Source: Tigriopus japonicus | Taxonomy: Eukaryota; Arthropoda; Copepoda; Harpacticoida; Harpacticidae | Length of the DNA: 64,000 nucleotides | Direction: 5' to 3' | Assembly (NCBI GenBank): GCA_010645155.1 | Contig: JAAGOF010000252.1 | Location: 1 to 64,000, forward strand | In this document: piece by piece, positions 36,270 through 48,500 of the stretch | Position numbering within the stretch: the stretch's first letter is position 1 | Layout: every line of letters starts with the position of its first letter | Notes under the pieces: model-generated | Database searches by the model: none | Seen by the model: the letters and a program-made list of their open reading frames with translations, nothing else | Told to the model about the DNA's origin: nothing | Position numbers and translations under genes: made by a program

Positions 36270-36620
36270 CAGGGTCGGCGGTGTCAGCGGTCCATGTGTG
36301 TATTTTGGCGTTTTTAGTACATAACCAGTGTCCGTTTCAGGACAGGTTGGGATACCAAACACTCCCCTCCAACCCAAAATTTTGCCCTCCTCCCCTTGAG
36401 AGACAAATGTAAGGCACTATGCCAACTTTTCCAATTATTCATAGATGTCATGATTCCGCCCATCTATGTCTTAGGGCTCCTACAGGGATATGCATAAAAC
36501 AAGTTTAACTCTTTAATACTACAGGATTCTAAACTGTAAATATGAAAAAAATCTATCGAAAACTACAAGACCTATGACTATGATGGTTTTAAGGGGTCTA
36601 CACTTGGGCTGCCGACCCTG
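36270..36620. mobile_element. TA-flanked MITE (CAGGGTCGGC)
   Basis: Ends CAGGGTCGGC and GCCGACCCTG, each flanked by TA (36268-36269 and 36621-36622). The TA duplication suggests a Tc1/mariner-type element. 351 bp, no coding frame. Confidence 0.65.
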
Positions 36621-38300
36621 TAAATAAATTGTGTGGTGAAACCAAACCAAAATATGCCACTCAAAGGATAATTTACCCACATTTAGGTTCGTGTAGGAAT
36701 AGATTGGTTCTTATTTTTATTTTGTAGCTCCCATCAAATATTGAAGATCCCTAATTGAACATGTTAAATGACGAAAACAGAGGTAGAGCAAAAAGTTTCC
36801 CCAAATGTCTGTTTTGGACGGTTTGGAGACGAAAGGGCTGCTTTTAGTTTGACTAATATCTGCCCATTTCATCTGTATTTATGTAGGTCCAGGTATTGTT
36901 AAATCACAAAATTTGATCACTTTTTCTTATTACTTGGGGAGAACTAATCAATATAAACATTCACTAATTCCATAATTCTGTTTGAATGTTTCAAAATGTG
37001 GGAAAGGTAGATAATTACTTAAAACTAAGATTCTTAATAATCTTGCAGTATAAGAAACCATTACATTTTAGTTTCTTGAAACCACAAGCATTTTTTGAAG
37101 TCTTAAATCTATGTTAAAGCTTTTTAAAAGCCTTTTTATGAATAATGAATGATATCAATAAATCATATCAGTGGTTTACACTGCCACGTTTAATTCTTTA
37201 AAAAAGTGCACGACAGAATAATTGTGTATTGGTTAGCCTTGCTAACACTTCGTTGAAAAGTAGAAAATGAGTATTTTACGGTACGTGACAAATTTCTTTA
37301 AGTTCCAAAATGTACAGTGAAAATCAGCGTTATTCTTTCTTTGTTATCTTTGTTGCGGACTTTCACATTTTCGAAATTTAACCGCTCACAAATGATCATA
37401 AACAATCCCCTACAAGGCAACGAAGATTCAAGAACATGCAATAAATCCAAATTTAGAAGGTATTTTGCCGAAAGAGGCTCGAGCTAAATTAGAGGAGCTC
37501 TAGACATGGAAGAAAATTGCTGTTAATGACTTTAGGAAGGCATAAAGACTAAAGGGGCCCTCGAATGCTGACGTTGCTTCTAGTACTTAAGTCTAGGGTA
37601 ATTCCCACAGCAAAGCTCTCACTGTGGTTGAGCAATTCCTAAATTGGACGCAATATTGGTAGAAAACTATCTTATTAAACGATTAGGAACCGGAAAGATA
37701 GGTTCTGATATCTAAAACTTGAACATTCATGTACTGTGTAACAATGGAACTTACTGAATCTGATATGCTTTTTAACAATTTTTCGAAACTAATGGTGTGA
37801 ATAGGCCTGAGAACAATATTGAAATGCGTTTTACTTCACAAACATTTCAAATGAAATCAAGGCTGCCATGTTTTGAGGAAGGAGTAACATTTCCGCTGTA
37901 CGTGTTTTTTTCTACTGGAAATGTGCCTGGGATGCAAAAAAAATGACAGACAATATCACCTTTAATTTCGACTTCTGTCGATGAATGTCTCCATCACATG
38001 GACGCCTAACATCCTCCACTTTACTTTACCTCCAAGACTTTATGTTTATTGCTTATTGACTTTCCCACTTGCTTTGCCTTAAAGCTTTACAACAGAGATA
38101 ATCGCTTTGTTAATGATGGATCTTGAACCACATCCCTTAAAAAGAGTTGGTCGCTGAGAAAAGAATAGTCCCACAATTGGCTGACGATGTGGAATTAAGC
38201 TAAAAAAAATCTCATTTGCGCAAATGAATATTTGAAAACGCTGTTGTGGTTATGGTCAGAGGTTTGAACATATTTATTTTTATCTCAGGCCTATTACGTT
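36621..38300. other. intergenic, nothing recognised
   Basis: No gene-like or repeat structure could be supported here. Confidence 0.4.
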
Positions 38301-38659
38301 GAGCGCTGGAGAAAATTGAGACTAATTAATAAAAGGAAGGAGACGCAGTCTCCTGTACTAAGAGAGGTCCCAGGTTCGATTCTTCTCCCCGACCATTCTC
38401 AAGGAAACTTTTAAACGATGATCCGCACCCACAGACGGAGGGAGCACTATTCTGATACCGGACTTAAAATTCCCTTTTGGAAAAAATCAAACGATGTGAT
38501 GGCTGGGCTCACTGGCTGGGTAAAGCTAAACACTCCAACCCTGGCACCCATAGTCCAACAAAATCAGTTTTCAAACAAATGTTTGAACTTTCATTTGGGA
38601 AACGCTTATTTTGGTTCTTGTTTCAGCATTTTCTGAAGTGCCTTACACTTAAAGACCGA

Positions 38660-39660
38660 GATCTGGAGTGTCAAGAGCAATATGGCTGTACCCGGGATAC
38701 AGTTCCGTGCAATGAAATTTGGATTGTCAGAATTAGATGTACTTCTATTTAAAGGCTACGGAAGTTCTTCTATCAAGCTAGTATCATCCATGAAGGATTT
38801 GGGCTTTGTGTGTCAAGAAAATGGAAAGTTTGATCACCAAAGCCAAAAAAAAGTGGGCAAGGCCTTGCAAACATGTCGCTGAATGTATCGCAATTTGGAG
38901 CCCACAAAAATTATAATGATGTCTTTAGTATACACTTTGACAATTCACTCTACTGTAGAAACGGTTTCGGCAGGTTTGAAAAAAGTCGAACGAGTCCAAA
39001 GATGTTTCACTAGAACATAAATCACAAGAATGAGAGATCTCTCATTTTAAGAGAGATTCCAAAAGTCCAAAAGTGTACAGAATTTAGAGAAGGCATGAAA
39101 GGTACCTGCATGTCTCCAAGAGCATTCATGGGCTCTGTCCTAACCCAAGATTTAAAAACAGTTGTAGCTCTCGTGGATGTTTCATTTACGATCTAAAAGC
39201 ACCTCAAAATCCCAAGGAATCTAGACATGTTCGAACTAGAGGGCCAACAGAGAAATGACAATCCAAAATATTCGTGAGTCACCAAGCCTGCATTGTGTGT
39301 GCGATGGGATTTGATGTTGAACACGCTAAGTTATGTGATTCACAACCCGAACTTGCATTTTTAGGGAATCGGTGGCAAAATTGCTCATTCAACTGCTATG
39401 GTCGAACAAGAGCAATGTATGATTAATCAAGTCACTTTCCACCCTTGCTGCCACAGCAATGAAGTGTGCCCAAACCAAATCCCCACTGACAGTACTGGAG
39501 TGACATTTTTCTGTTGGCCCTCTAGTTCGAACAATAAAGCCCTCCTCTTTCTTTTATCAGGCTCCTTCATCGATTCAATTTTTGCCCATCATTCAATAGT
39601 CTTCGTAGGGAATATGAAAGAGCTAAATCCTCTAACACCTTTGAGGGCAAGATAAAAAAT
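38660..39660 (+). mobile_element. LINE ORF2 C-terminal and 3' fragment, broken
   Basis: Frames such as SSMKDLGFVCQENGKFDHQS, then SKSIHG-like sequence near 39120 and PKESRHV near 39210, follow the LINE at 24930-25412. The copy has stops and shifts and is split at 39237-39524 by a hAT MITE, after which the LINE resumes with KALLFLLSGSFID. It ends in degraded 3' UTR near 39660. A box B-like AGGTTCGATTC near 38371 might be a separate tRNA-derived remnant. Confidence 0.7.
39237..39524. mobile_element. hAT MITE inserted in a LINE fragment
   Basis: A 288-bp element with ends TAGAGGGCCAACAG and CTGTTGGCCCTCTA and a perfect 8-bp duplication GTTCGAAC (39229-39236 and 39525-39532). Removing it and one duplication restores continuous LINE sequence when compared with 25100-25140. 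Confidence 0.93.
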
Positions 39661-40097
39661 TTTCTAAAATCTGTTTTCTGATCAAACCATTGTTTAAGGA
39701 TTGTAAAGATTTCAAGATCACAAAAATATTCCCAATGATTTATATCTATTAATATTTTGCTCGGGCACACAGGTCTCAACAAATTCAAAGTTTTGTTTAC
39801 ACGGACAGTTTTATATGTTGTTTACGGTAGATTATGTTGATATGTTATTCTTCAAAACTTCCTGTTTCTAGTTCAGCATTGTTAGCAATTTTTGATCAAA
39901 ATTAAAGGAAAGCAATGTTTGTTGATGGGTTCAACAATTTAAGGTTGCACCGAGCGCAAAAAATAACAAAAATATTTTCTAAATTAAGATGCAATGGGAT
40001 TTCTTAAAATTTTGTGACGCCAAACAATTTAAATAACAATTAAATGGTTCTTGAGGGGTTTTTATTGAGGAAAACAAACACAAAGATATTTTGGAGT

Positions 40098-41138
40098 ACA
40101 GTCGAATCTCGGTATGAAAAATCTCAGTTTAAGAAACTTTCACGAAATAAAAAACTTTTCCGTGCTGACCAAAATTTTACCACATAAATATTCTTGATAT
40201 ATAAAATTTTCCATTTTTCCTCAATCTCGATATAAGAAACATTTTCAAAGTTTTGACCTATTTCTCTTGCATAAATTGGTCACAGCACAAAACAAAACAA
40301 AAACGAAGCAATTCTAAAAGAATCGATGCAGTGCTTCCATATTTTGTTGCGCTTTTGCGCAGACTTTGCGCTTTTTAGGGTGCCTTTTTACGCAGTTTTT
40401 TGGGCTCTCGCGCCTTGCGCCTTTAAAAAAAAAAACAACTTGCCTTTTTAAAGTTTCAGTCAAAAGAACGAAAAATTGCATTTTTTACCCTAAAATCGCT
40501 AAGAATTGTCAAACATGTCACTCAACAATAGCTATTTTAATGACATTAAGCATAAAAAAATAATTTGTCGATTATTATAAAAATCATGTAAGCCCATTTT
40601 GCCAACAAACTTGCAAGGCTTGAGAGTGAAAAAAATTGTGTGTCTGCCAAAGCAAAACCTAGTGGAAAATAAGCAATCCAAGGAAGTGACTTGTGAAGCA
40701 AAGAAAGTCTCAAATTTGAAGTAATTTAAGGTCAAACTGAGAATAGAAGATTTTTCGTTGAGATATTCCAAAAAATAGCAAAAAATCTTCGTCAGGATGA
40801 AAGCGTGGAAGGCTCAATTTAAAAAAAAAATGCTTGTCCCTTTATAGATTAGATAATATACCAATCATGATGACAAAATTGTACTGTCTTCTTTCATTTT
40901 TGTGTGTTTTAATAACTATTTTTTAAAAGCTAAATTTTTGAGTCATTGTCGGATTTTGTTGTAATAAAAGTAAGCTTATAAGGTTATATAAAGGTGAGGT
41001 ATACTCCTCTGGTAGTTTCCTTGTATTTTTTTTCGTTTCTTGAGCCCATTTTCTTGAGTCTCGATATAAGAAAATTCTCGATATAAGCAACATTTTGCCG
41101 ATGACAGAAAAGTTTCTTAAAATGAGATTCGACTGTTA
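40098..41138. mobile_element. pogo/Tigger-like element, non-autonomous
   Basis: Ends CAGTCGAATCTC and GAGATTCGACTG form inverted repeats. Inner subterminal copies of TCTCGATATAAGAAA occur near 40225 and 41055. The left end follows TA; on the right TA lies one base away. About 1.04 kb with no transposase frame recognised. Confidence 0.65.
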
Positions 41139-42179
41139 TTTGCAACATCAACATAGAAAGCCTCTTCTCCATTATGGCCTTCGAAACTGGGTGTGAGTTA
41201 TCAGTAGAGCAAGGATTGAAAAGTTTTAACTTAAAACTTAAAAAAACTGTTTTTGGACATTTTGGCCCAAAAAAACTTTTTTGGGGTTTTATAACTTATT
41301 TTGGAGTTATCTTTAAACTTTGTGAAAATTTTAAGAAGAAAAACTTTTTTTCACGTTTTTCAGACCTAAAAAAACTTTTTTTGAAATTTTACTCCGACCT
41401 AAAAAGATGTCATTTTTTTCTAGGTGAAAGACTTCTTTAGATAAATTCTTTAATCTAATATTCGAGAAAAAATAATCCTGGCTTAAAAACAATAGACAAA
41501 ATAATTTTTGCCCCATCAATTGACAAATTGAGAAGATAAAACCTTTTTTGGAAATTTTGTGTGCAAAAACTAAAATTTTGTTCATTTGTATCTGGAAAAA
41601 ACATTTTTTGCCCTTTTTTAGCTGAAAAAAAAAAACTCTATTTTACCATACTTCCAATTTAAAAAGTTCTTTTTTTTTGACATTTTTTCAGTTTTTTCCC
41701 GCCCTCTAGTTATCAGGGTAATTTTGACGACTCACTGACGAACGATTAAAGTAGACCCGTACCCCCTTCTTTTAATTTCTAAGGACCTGTGGTTCCACTT
41801 CAAGCAATATATTCTTACCTTACCTCATTAAGAACGAAAGAAAATCCACACACTTCTTAAAAACTCGATTCTCTGAGGATTTCTTGTTTGAATTGGACTT
41901 GATTGAACTAAAAATAAAAAACCGCGAAATTTGACTTCCCGTTCAGAGGACCTTTTTATGCATGGAGCATTTTGAGAACATTCTACATGGATTACCACAA
42001 ATTTAAAAAAAACTTCGCCTTTTGAGACCTTTGAAAATGATAATATTCTAAATTTGTCCTAGGACTTGAAAAAAAAAAATGTGATCCCTGTCTTGTCATC
42101 CAAATGAAAATAAGAGAAGGAAGTGAGGAGCCTCATTCAGAGGAATCAATTTCCTGTGTATCTTATCTTAAAATGGAAG

Positions 42180-43370
42180 AAGCACTGAATTTTCGGGACC
42201 GGGGGGCTAGCGATGAGAATTATGATATAAAAAGTAGGATGAACCTACCCTATCGTACACTTTGTGATTCCGAGTGGCTTTTAAATTCTAAAATAAATGC
42301 GACCTGGCTGATGTTGGGTAAATTATGCTTCTCAATTTTCAACTTAATCAAATATTAGAGTAAAAAAATGTGCTCTCTCAAAGGTCAATGTAAATTTTTC
42401 TGCAAATGAATGAGCTGAGTCTTCTGGTCATTGTTTTACCTAGGGACCACTGTACGTCAGGACGAATTTCAAAAATACACACTGGGTCCGATCATTGTAC
42501 TAAAATGTGAGGTTTTTGCAACAAATATATTGTTCCGTTTAATTTTCATTGTACTAATCGGACCCAGTGTGTATTTTGAAAGTAATCCTGGCTTGAGCCA
42601 TCCTTGGTTTTACCACAAAAGGGGTGGGTGAACTCATTCATTCAATGCTCTATTTTGAACATAAAATTGAGAGGGTATGGGAGTGATTACCGTATCATTT
42701 TACGGACCTGCTGCAGTCTCTAACTGCCGTTAGCAGCGTAGGCTTGCCAAAAAAATCTCAGTTTTCAAGGGTCAGATTTTCGAAAAATGTTGCATTAATG
42801 GGCAATGAAATGGTTAATGTATGTTGAGAAGTTTTGCAAAGTAATTTGAAAACAAACGGAGGATTTGGAAATCTTCAATTAAACAAATTATTTGTTTTTA
42901 GGTTTAGTTGCCCCAGGAACCGATCTCCTCTGGCCATCTTGTTATTCAAAGTCGGGCATTCCTAATTTCAAAGTTCGGAAGAACCCTCTCAACTTATGTA
43001 ATGAAGTTTTAGATAAAAGCAACAAAACATACTTTTTTGCACATACAATGTCAAGAATTGCTATTTCAACTTCAATTTGTGCAGATAAGAAAGGCATTGT
43101 TCCAATCACCAGGCCTAAACCTTCGTTTTAGTTACCTCGCATGCTCATCAGAAACACGGGTCTTCCGAACTATTTTTCCCGCCAAAAATTATGACGGTAG
43201 TAGGAATTGCTGTAATACCTTTTTAATTTGATCGACCTGAAAATTGAAATGCGTTGTCTTGTTGATAATTCAAGTCTCATTTGCAAAGAAACGCAATCGA
43301 TTTGATCCACATGAAAATCAGAATGATCATTTCTAGACTGCCACTCCAGGAAATTCAGTTTTTCTCGCAA
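42180..43370. repeat. foldback MITE (GGCTAGC family), copy 3, interrupted
   Basis: GGGGGGCTAGCGATGAGAAT (near 42202) matches the left arm of copies 1 and 2, and CTCATTTGCAAAGAAACGCA (near 43277) with CTGCCACTCCAGG (near 43340) matches the right arm. The interior holds a hAT MITE (42441-42606) and other inserted sequence. Confidence 0.6.
42441..42606. mobile_element. hAT MITE (AGGGACCACTG family)
   Basis: Begins TAGGGACCACTG and ends GAGCCATCCTTG, flanked by the 8-bp duplication GTTTTACC. An internal hairpin pairs ACACACTGGGTCCGATCA with its near-complement in the right half. Almost identical to 44458-44624, so the family was active fairly recently. Confidence 0.85.
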
Positions 43371-43889
43371 AGGGAATTGCTTTTTCGCAAAGTCAGTATT
43401 ACTGTTCGTCTTGAAAATACGGTTGCAAAGAAACGCACGCCTTGGTTTTGAGGGAGATCTTCCGCACTGTTTAAACTTTTGGCATAGTATGTTATGCCAA
43501 ATATCATATCGGAAAAACGTAAAGTTAAAAATGATTCAGAAAGCTAGAGAGATTCCTTTAAGAAACGACTTTCAACTAAGACAAGGTTACGTATTAACCT
43601 TGAAGTATTCTTAATCTTGAATTTAGACTATTTGGCGATAATTCTGCTTCAAAGGTTTTTGGATTGGAGAAAAATCGATTTTGTTTTCTCCCAAAATGCA
43701 TTTTTAGTGTATGTATGCTTTCGGTTTCGGTAGGCATACACGAAGCCAAGACGGAATTATCGGCCAAAAGCAGTTTCGGTCCATCACAATCCCCAACGCA
43801 AATCTTTTAAGTGGACTTTTTGAATCCAACCGTAGACACGCAATGAAGCCGGGTTAAAACTACATTAGACGATGTTAAACTGGTTGATC

Positions 43890-44915
43890 AATTAACCCAG
43901 ATCAAGGGTTTGTTGTGCGTTGAGGTTCAGAGAATTATCACGAGATGGTGCTGATCCACGCGTCAAATTGGAAAAATCAGAGCGAGTCATATACATAACT
44001 TTTGAAGTCGCTCATGTTTGAAATCAAGATGACATGATCTTAAAAGTTATTGTATCGTGTAGAGGGAATCATCCCCTCCCAAATCCACATGTTTTGGGCT
44101 GATGTAGTTGATTTGAACTCAAATTATGGGACTCGGAAGATTCTCGTTGCCCATCTAGGTTGAGAGATGTGAGTTTATGCTGACAATGGTTTTGGTTGCG
44201 CAACGGGGCTTAAACAACAAAACAAACGATCAGGAATACGGGATTTAAAAATACGACATTTTTCATAGCATGTAACTCATGAGGGTAGTCTGTGAAATGC
44301 GAAAACCCTTGTTCTTTCAATCTTGGTTTTCGCATTCCACAGACCACCTTTGCGACTTGGATGCTTTGAAAACTGCCGGATTTTATAATCCCGGATTCTT
44401 GATCCTTTGTTTTGTTATTTAAGCCCCGTTGCGCAACCAAAACCATTGTCAGGATAAACCAGGGACCACTGTACGTCAGGACGAATTTCAAAAATACACA
44501 CTGGGTCCGATCATTGTACTAAAATGTGAGTTTTTTGCAACAAATGTATTGTTCCGTTTAATTTTCATTGTACTGATCGGACCCAGTGTGTATTTTGAAA
44601 GTAATCCTGGCTTGAGCCATCCTTGGATAAACTCACATCTCTCAACCTAGACGGGCAACGAGAATCTTCCGAATCCCATAATTTGAGTTCAAATCAACTA
44701 CATCAGCCCAAAATATGTGGATTTGGGAGGGGATGATTCTATCTACACGATACAATAACTTTTAAGATCATATCATCTTGATTTCAAACATGAGCGACTT
44801 CAAAAGTTATGGATATGACTAGCTCTGAATTTTCCAAGTTGACGCGTGGAACAGCACCATCTCGTGATAATTCTCTGAACCTCAACGCACAACAAGCCTT
44901 TGATCTGGGTTAATT
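43890..44915. repeat. giant palindrome with ~425-bp arms, split by a MITE
   Basis: The left arm 43890 to ~44312 pairs with ~44313-44456 plus 44625-44915. Outer ends are AATTAACCCAGATCAA and TTGATCTGGGTTAATT (one mismatch). Matching inner pairs include GTTGCGCAACGGGGCTTAAA with its near-complement near 44420, and AGTCTGTGAAATGCGAAAAC with GTTTTCGCATTCCACAGAC. The right arm is interrupted by the hAT MITE 44458-44624. No coding frame. Confidence 0.9.
44458..44624. mobile_element. hAT MITE inserted in the right arm of the giant palindrome
   Basis: Begins CAGGGACCACTG and ends GAGCCATCCTT, with GGATAAAC on both sides (8-bp duplication). Nearly identical to 42441-42606. Its left flank pairs with the left arm at GTTTATG (44174), confirming that the insertion came after the palindrome formed. 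Confidence 0.88.
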
Positions 44916-45405
44916 AAGACAAAAATTTAAAGGAATAATTGTTATGTACGGCAGAACCAACACATATTTCAATCGAAAGTTAGTCGACAACTAAAAACTT
45001 GTTTCTCTTTCTCTAGCTAATTAATCTCCAGGGTTCCCATACCCCTAACAACCCCACACTAGCTTTGAACTTGAAGCATCTTGAAAAGCTAGCAATCATC
45101 TAATACGACACTTGTTATTGAATTGTTTACGACTCAGTTGACCTTTGCATTCTACAAACAAAAATACAGAAAAAGAATACTTCAAAACAATACTGCTTTC
45201 TCACTTTTATTGAATTTCAACACCATAGTTTCAATCTTAGATAGATTAGGACTCGATTGCTAATTTATATATGCGGTGTAATTAGAAAACGCAAAAGTAA
45301 GTGGGTTTTTGACGACTATTTATTTCTTCGCAATTTGATAAGTGGTTAAACAATTACCTGCTGCTTATAAGTTGCTAATAAGTTTTTATTTTTTATTTTT
45401 TGCAG

Positions 45406-45522
45406 TGGACGGCAATTGCCCAGGTTGTCGACCAAAACCATATCGTTAGATGTTTGCTCGCACTAAATAAGACCAAAGTTCTTCAGTAGGAATTAGCCTC
45501 TCTACCTGAAACAACCATTGTG
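45406..45522 (+). other. putative 5'-UTR exon part of gene C
   Basis: A long pyrimidine-rich stretch ending TTTTTTGCAG (AG at 45404-45405) lies 117 nt before the gene C ATG, so the leader exon likely begins here. Gene A also has an intron immediately upstream of its ATG. Confidence 0.5.
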
Positions 45523-48500
45523 ATGGGTTCCAAGTTCATTGTCAATTTTCTGACACTTGTCTTTTTAGGAACTTTTTGTTTCAGTCATGAATTGAAAGAC
45601 AACTTTAAAAATGCGACCTCAGCACGCCAAGGAAAACGTAAGTTGGTTTTTACTAATACAGATTTTTCATAGCGTTTGCAAAACAGGTAAGAGTGTTTGA
45701 AATTTGGAAAAAATCGGGCTATAGAGTTTCAGAGTACGAAAAAAATCTAATTACTTCCAGCTTTCAGATTTAAGGTAAGTTTACGAAGCTCTTGGTTTAA
45801 CATATTTTAAGAAAAGTTGATAAATTAATTGAGAAGTGAATCGTCGATCTTTTTATCAATGCTGCATGAAATCATCGGAATTCACTAACAAGAATTAAAA
45901 CATGGAATTCAATCAGCACAAATCCTATCACTGAAGATATACCAAGAGACTTGAGTCATCCCGAAGAAAATATCCATGTGGACAAAGCCAACGAAGATTG
46001 ATAGATACTCTTTCGGACAAACATTGAAGAAAATATTGTCAAAGTGGGATCCTTTCTAAGTTACATTGACTGCTTCGAGTTTCAACACAGATATGACATT
46101 ATTCGAGAAAAGCACCATCAAGACACCCTATTACAACAAGAACATATGAGTACATGAAATTCACAATGATTGGCGAAAGAACATCTAAGTTGAAACGACT
46201 ACCGTTCCAAGACAAAGAGTAAGTTCCATTTCCATTTTTTCTCACTGTTGGTATGTATTAGAGAATTTCCATATTCAACAAGCAACTTATAATTGAACTT
46301 TCATAACATCAGGTGACATTTATTCATTCATGCAATGCTCAAAAAATTACTTTGAAAGTTTCAAAAGCTATTGCCTGTCAAGTTCTGGCAGTTAGGTCAT
46401 TCTGATTGTCAAGTTGTCGGGCTAAAGCCCTCTAACTTGTCACCCTGCAACCGAGCTCTGGAGCAGGGCAAAATTTTCTAACCCCTCAATTTTTGGATTC
46501 CCATACTCCAAGGATTCACACAGTCAAGCACTATCTTGAGGTAAAAACATTTATGGGTGTTTTTGCTAAATGTTTGACGAATTGCCCTGGGTAAAAACGA
46601 GCTCTTTGGGTGGTCTTTCGGATTGGAAATCGTTAGGTTGTTTTGGCCGGCCGATCTTGTTATCATATTTTGGTCATTGATATGCAGAATTGGTCGGAAA
46701 GAAAAGGAATGGTTCCATTCTTTTCACTATGTGTAAGCATCAGTGTTTCTTTACAAACTAAAAGGTTTATGGTCGGGAAATGTGTTTCCTCCACGAGGGA
46801 AAAAAACGTTTTCCGGTCGGATATTTCCGTTCCTGTGAGGAATCTTGTAACTCGATTGAGAATCACCTGAATTCGCTCCATGAGATTATTGTGTGGGTCA
46901 CTTTGTAGAATTCTAGCCTCGCCATAAATTGCCAACCCATAACGAATGTTTGAGATGATGAGGTCATAGACCACGGGAAGAAGATGCTTCTTTGGGATAT
47001 GAGCACTGAGGCGTCCAAGTATGCCCAACCTCTGTATGCTTTTTTGGTTGACTTGATCCACATGTTTTTGACAACAGAGGTCTTGGGTGATTTCAAATAC
47101 CAAAAGGTTGACGGATTGGGATGCTTGGATCTTGTTTCCTCCAATGAATATTGTCGTGTGGGGTGCTACGGCTCCACGTCTCCCCAAAAGAATAACCTTG
47201 GTCTTGCTTGTCTTGGCACAGAGACAATTTGAAGACATGAACGCTAATATGTTATTGGCTTCCAGTGCTAGGTCATTCACAAGCATGGACCTATCACTTC
47301 CGGCCAGAGACGCAGTTGTACGATGAGATGATGGCTTTTGTCCACAGGGGAAGATCTGTCATGAAAATAATGAACAAAAGGGGCGAAAGGATGCTACCCT
47401 GAGGAGATCCAAATGGGATGCCCAAGGGTTCTTAAGTTGAGTCTACGAGACACACTCTTTGTGATCTCCCCGTCAGGAAGGATCCAATCCACTCTCGAGT
47501 GTTCTGGTTGAAACCCAAAATCTTCATCTTCCCAGAGAGGATCTCCTTGTCGAGGCAAACAAAAGCTGAGCTGAGGTCGAAGAGGAGTACACCCACCTCA
47601 CCATTCTTTTTTTAGCTGGCTCTTCCAGAGCGTTGACATGGAGAGTACAGCCGATGTGGTCGATCGATTTTCCCGAAAACCATGTTGGGAGGACGGGATC
47701 AGTTCATTCTTTTCCAGGAGGTCAGACATTTATTCTCGTATAACGGATTCGAGGATTTTGGAGGCCACTGGTAAGAGGGCTGTTGGTCGGTTGTTGTTCA
47801 TGTCATTTTTGTTGTCCTTCTTGTGAAAAGGAACGATCCTTGCTTCCTTCCACCTGGATGGAAACACACCAGAAGAATTGGACGAATTGACAATACTGTA
47901 TGTGTCAAAGGTGTGACGAGGAAAGCGGCGCTCCTTTTCAAAATCGATGTGACAATGCTATCACAACCAGCACTGGCAGTGTTCTTGAGGCTCGTAAGAT
48001 GTTTCCGTACGACATTTTCAGACACTATTTTAAGGAGCACTGTGGTCTTTTCAGTTTTCCCCGCATGAAATCACTCAGCCTTTCAAAAGGATCTTCTCGA
48101 CGTACCGGGTTAACTTGATCACGAAGCCTCTCAATCTTTGACAGAAAGTATTGATTAAACTCATCACACATTGCTTTGGGCTCAGGGACTTCTTTGCCGT
48201 GTTTTCCGACCATCCTCATTTGGGGGTTTGTTCCATTTTTAGTGAGTTTATTAACTAATTTCCATACGTCAAGCCCTCCATCCTCTCCTGTAATCAGGCG
48301 TATTGCTTCTGCTTTTGTATCCCGACGTACCATGTTTGTGCAGTTGTTGCGTAGCATGGTGTACCTCTTCCAAGACGACTGCTTTTCCTTATCTTTTGCC
48401 CCGTTTCTTTCTGCCATGAGAGCTTTTGTTTCCTCTGAAAGCCTGTGGGAATAATTGGGGAATATTTTGAATGTTCTGATAGGGGGAAATTTATGTAGCG

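Noticed and set aside
38340..38400. tRNA-like sequence with box B AGGTTCGATTC
   Set aside because: No acceptor or anticodon stem could be drawn; at best a SINE remnant.
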